Of a DNA stretch of 9,182 nucleotides, positions 7,688 to 9,182 are shown piece by piece; position 1 is the first letter of the stretch, and the number at the start of each line of letters is the position of its first letter. The stretch comes from Cellulomonas sp. GTDB taxonomy: Bacteria; Actinomycetota; Actinomycetes; Actinomycetales; Cellulomonadaceae. Made by a program: the position numbers and the translations under genes. Location: the NCBI GenBank assembly GCA_031178805.1, contig JAPSIJ010000074.1, positions 1 through 9,182 on the forward strand, in the 5' to 3' direction. Under the pieces are notes generated by a model that was given only the letters and a program-made list of their open reading frames with translations, had not been told where the DNA came from and did no database searches.

Positions 7688-7791
7688 GTCGCGTCTCCCT
7701 CGTCCCCGGCCCGGACGGGCCCGCCGGGCGTCCCCCGGCCCCTCCTACGGTGCCGCTGAGGCCGCGGCCCCCGGATCGGGCGACCGTCTGC

Positions 7792-7821
7792 TCCTGCGGG
7801 CCGGCGGCGACGCCCGCAGGA
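7792..7821. repeat. Perfect 10-bp inverted repeat in the divergent intergenic region
   Basis: TCCTGCGGGC (7792-7801) and GCCCGCAGGA (7812-7821) are exact reverse complements around a 10-base spacer, so half-site centres are 20 bp (about two helical turns) apart. The element ends exactly where the CTGAGG direct repeats begin. It lies between genes that point away from each other, so a terminator role for either gene is unlikely. A dimeric regulator's operator, or a structured leader if a transcript starts upstream, fits better. Confidence 0.5.
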
Positions 7822-7865
7822 CTGAGGTGGTGCTGAGGCGGCGCTGAGGTGCCCCTGAGGTGACC
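7822..7865 (+). promoter_or_regulatory. Four CTGAGG direct repeats at exact 11-bp spacing
   Basis: CTGAGG occurs at 7822, 7833, 7844 and 7855, each followed by a 5-base spacer (TGGTG, CGGCG, TGCCC, TGACC), giving a strict 11-bp period. A fifth, isolated CTGAGG is at 7756. An 11-bp period puts each unit on the same DNA face and is the layout bound head-to-tail by OmpR/PhoB-type and SARP winged-helix proteins (family knowledge). The block ends 42 bp before the HAD gene's ATG, just upstream of where a -35 would fall if transcription starts near that ATG, as expected for an activator site. The bound protein is not identified in this window. Confidence 0.6.
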
Positions 7866-7895
7866 CGGGACGCGCCCGGCCCGGCGTCGGCGTGC

Positions 7896-7901
7896 GAGGC
7901 T
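7896..7901 (+). promoter_or_regulatory. Possible -10 for a leaderless HAD phosphatase transcript
   Basis: GAGGCT resembles the actinobacterial -10 variant TAGGCT and lies 6 bases before the ATG at 7908, which would give a leaderless mRNA. No -35 match is seen at about 7873-7878, which suits an activator-dependent promoter fed by the upstream repeats. The same bases (GAGG, 8 bases from the ATG) could instead be the ribosome binding site; sequence alone does not decide. Confidence 0.3.
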
Positions 7902-7907
7902 CGGGGC

Positions 7908-8612
7908 ATGACGACCAGCACCCAGGACCGCCGCACGGCCGACCGCGACGTCCTCGGGGAGGTGTTCGAGGCCGTGCTGTTCGACATGGACGGCACCCTG
8001 ATCTCGTCCACGCGCTCCGTGGAGCGGTGCTGGCTGCGGCTCGCCGAGGAGTACGCGATGCCGACCGCGGACCTGGACCCGTTCCGGTTCCACGGGGTGC
8101 CGGCGCGCGACATCCTCGACGTGCTGCTCGCCGACCGCGAGCCGGCCGAGCGGGCCGCCGCGCTCGCGCGGGTGGTCGAGCTGGAGATCGCGGACACCGA
8201 GGGCATCGAGGTGCTGCCCGGGGCCGCGGAGGCGCTGCGGACCCTCGGGCCCGCCGGCCGGTGCGCGGTCGTCACGTCCTGCGGGACCCGGCTCGCCGCC
8301 GCGCGGTTCGGGGCGGTCGACCTGCCCGCGCCCCCGCACACCGTGACCGCCGACGACGTGGCGCGGGGCAAGCCGGACCCCGAGCCGTACCACGCCGGCG
8401 CCGCGCGGCTCGGGGTCGACGTGCGCCGGTGCCTCGTGGTGGAGGACGCCGAGTCCGGGGTGCGCTCCGGCCGGGCGGCGGGCGCGGCGACCCTCGGCCT
8501 GCGGACCACCTCGCCCGAGGGTCCCGGCGGGGAGCCCGACCTGCTGGTCGCGGACCTGGCGCACGTGCGGTTCGTCGTCGCGGCGGACGGGGTCCGGGTC
8601 ACCGCCCGCTGA
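7908..8612 (+). CDS. HAD-superfamily phosphatase, beta-phosphoglucomutase-like subfamily IA
   Basis: A 234-residue cytoplasmic haloacid dehalogenase-type phosphohydrolase. All four motifs are present. Motif I is FDMDGTL, with nucleophile Asp26 and acid/base Asp28. Motif II is VVTSCGT with Ser124. Motif III is GKPDPEPY with Lys155. Motif IV is VVEDAESG with Glu179-Asp180 for magnesium. A helical C1 cap fills about 32-108 and includes RFHGVPARDIL, similar in place to the substrate-specificity loop of sugar-phosphate and glycerol-phosphate phosphatases. The likely role is dephosphorylation of a small sugar or polyol phosphate; the exact substrate is unknown. The ATG at 7908 is preferred to an in-frame GTG at 7860, which sits inside the direct repeats and would add a poor, non-conserved N-terminus. 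It faces away from the leftward cluster and is followed 125 bp later by the PspC gene. Confidence 0.92.
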   Translation: MTTSTQDRRTADRDVLGEVFEAVLFDMDGTLISSTRSVERCWLRLAEEYAMPTADLDPFRFHGVPARDILDVLLADREPAERAAALARVVELEIADTEGIEVLPGAAEALRTLGPAGRCAVVTSCGTRLAAARFGAVDLPAPPHTVTADDVARGKPDPEPYHAGAARLGVDVRRCLVVEDAESGVRSGRAAGAATLGLRTTSPEGPGGEPDLLVADLAHVRFVVAADGVRVTAR

Positions 8613-8614
8613 CG

Positions 8615-8645
8615 TTCAGGGTGCGGTTCAGGGTCGGGCCAGGGT
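8615..8645 (+). promoter_or_regulatory. Three CAGGGT direct repeats upstream of the PspC gene
   Basis: TTCAGGGT (8615-8622), TTCAGGGT (8627-8634) and GCCAGGGT (8638-8645) are spaced 12 and 11 bp apart. They begin just after the HAD stop codon and end 92 bp before the PspC start. The units resemble the CTGAGG(T/G) units before the HAD gene and have the same orientation relative to the downstream gene. This supports a tandem-binding regulator. No clear -10 can be placed between this block and the gene. Confidence 0.45.
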
Positions 8646-8690
8646 CCGCCCCGGATGCGCCCGGTGCCCCCGGCGCGGGAGCGTGGTGCC

Positions 8691-8710
8691 CGTCGCCGGG
8701 ACCGGCGACG
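8691..8710. repeat. Near-perfect 20-bp palindrome in the PspC leader
   Basis: CGTCGCCGG (8691-8699) and CCGGCGACG (8702-8710) are perfect 9-bp arms around a 2-base centre, GA. It lies 13 bases before the AGGAG ribosome site of the PspC gene. It could be an operator, a terminator hairpin for the HAD gene (without a T-tract), or a leader stem. In RNA the loop would have to open by one or two pairs. Confidence 0.4.
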
Positions 8711-8737
8711 ACGACCACCGACAGGAGTGCGACGACC

Positions 8738-9182
8738 ATGACCGGCATCTACGAGTCCCTGTGGCGCAACGGCCTGGTCCGGCCGCTGGACGGCCGGGTG
8801 CTGGGCGGCGTGTGCGCCGGCCTCGCGCGGCGGTTCGGCATCGACCCGTGGCCGATGCGCTGGCTGTTCCTCATCGTGCTCGTGGTGCTGCCCGGCAGCC
8901 CGCTGCTGATCTACCCCCTGCTGTGGATCTTCATGCCTGGCCAGGACTGGGTGGCACGCACGCACGGCCCGTCGGCGTACGCCGCGGCGTTCCCCGCCGC
9001 GCCCGGCTACGGCGGCCAGACCACCGGGGCCCCGTACCCGCAGCAGCCGTACGCCGGGCAGCAGCCCGCCGCGCAGCCGCCGTACCCGCAGCAGCCGTAC
9101 GCCGCCCAGCCGCCGTACGCCGCGCAGCAGGCGCCGCAGCAGGCGCCGCAGCAGCCGACCCCGCCCGCCGCCCCGGAGCCGC
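8738..9182 (+). CDS. PspC-domain membrane protein with Pro/Gln/Tyr-rich tail, 3' end missing
   Basis: The 148 residues present run off the right edge. The start is ATG at 8738 with AGGAG at 8723-8727, 10 bases upstream. RPLDGRVLGGVCAGLARRFG (15-34) followed by IDPWPMRWLF and a hydrophobic segment (about 42-66, ending in PLLWIFMP) is the PspC domain, found in envelope-stress proteins and, in actinobacteria, often beside or fused to two-component sensors. From about residue 78 the chain is low complexity, rich in Pro, Gln, Tyr and Ala, with PYPQQPYA repeats; it is likely disordered. One membrane segment is visible; more could follow outside the window. The family links to membrane-stress sensing, but this protein's role is inferred. 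The full length is unknown, so it may be a small PspC protein or the front of a larger one. Confidence 0.93.
   Translation, partial: MTGIYESLWRNGLVRPLDGRVLGGVCAGLARRFGIDPWPMRWLFLIVLVVLPGSPLLIYPLLWIFMPGQDWVARTHGPSAYAAAFPAAPGYGGQTTGAPYPQQPYAGQQPAAQPPYPQQPYAAQPPYAAQQAPQQAPQQPTPPAAPEP
9032..9153 (+). repeat. In-frame coding repeats in the PspC protein tail
   Basis: A 25-base sequence encoding PYPQQPYA is repeated exactly at 9032-9056 and 9080-9104, offset by 48 bases (16 codons). Further on, the 12-mer GCAGCAGGCGCC occurs twice in tandem (9124-9135, 9136-9147), followed by a partial third copy, encoding QQAP units. Identity at the DNA level, codon for codon, points to recent duplication or slippage rather than mere amino-acid bias. 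Confidence 0.75.

Noticed and set aside
4564..7836. A 1090-codon plus-strand open frame opposite the LAL regulator
   Set aside because: It is low-complexity Arg/Gln/Gly/Val-rich sequence without motifs, and the opposite strand encodes a complete LAL regulator with Walker and HTH motifs.
7745..8965. Minus-strand open frames opposite the HAD and PspC genes
   Set aside because: They cross the regulatory region and two intact genes, with Arg/Ser/Ala-rich sequence and no motifs.

Overview
The window is very GC-rich, codons end almost always in G or C, and the gene content (aspartate-regulated-type PEP carboxylase, LAL-type LuxR regulator, PspC-domain protein with a Pro/Gln/Tyr-rich tail) fits a high-GC actinobacterium. 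A Micrococcales genus such as Cellulomonas or a relative is my best guess, from style and content only. It reads as a chromosomal housekeeping and regulatory segment. I see no transposase, integrase, phage gene, CRISPR array, tRNA or rRNA, and no gene-free stretch above 300 bases.

Layout. Bases 1-2343 (+) hold the C-terminal ~780 residues of phosphoenolpyruvate carboxylase (ppc); its start lies off the left edge. A strong hairpin at 2356-2406 separates it from a convergent leftward cluster, in transcription order: a 40-residue unknown protein (7687-7565), a large LuxR/LAL ATP-binding regulator (7476-4540), a small alpha/beta hydrolase (4413-3724) and a MetE-C-terminal-like zinc methyltransferase (3630-2422). 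To the right, rightward, are a HAD-family phosphatase (7908-8612) and a PspC-domain membrane protein (8738 to the right edge, 3' end missing).

Regulatory structure is the most interesting part. The 220-bp divergent region 7688-7907 holds a perfect 10-bp inverted repeat (7792-7821) abutting four CTGAGG direct repeats at an exact 11-bp period (7822-7865), one DNA turn per unit. A related block (TTCAGGGT, TTCAGGGT, GCCAGGGT at 8615-8645) lies upstream of the pspC-like gene in the same orientation. This suggests one tandem-binding regulator of the OmpR/PhoB/SARP winged-helix type acting on both the phosphatase and PspC genes. A 12-bp palindrome (7501-7512) precedes the LAL regulator, and an inverted repeat overlaps a possible -10 of the methyltransferase gene.

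How the genes may work together: ppc replenishes oxaloacetate. The LAL regulator may control the hydrolase and methyltransferase genes behind it, but the ligand and targets cannot be read from sequence. The HAD and PspC genes may share a stress-type regulator. I do not see a clear new multi-gene system; the small ORF and the paired repeat blocks are the best leads.
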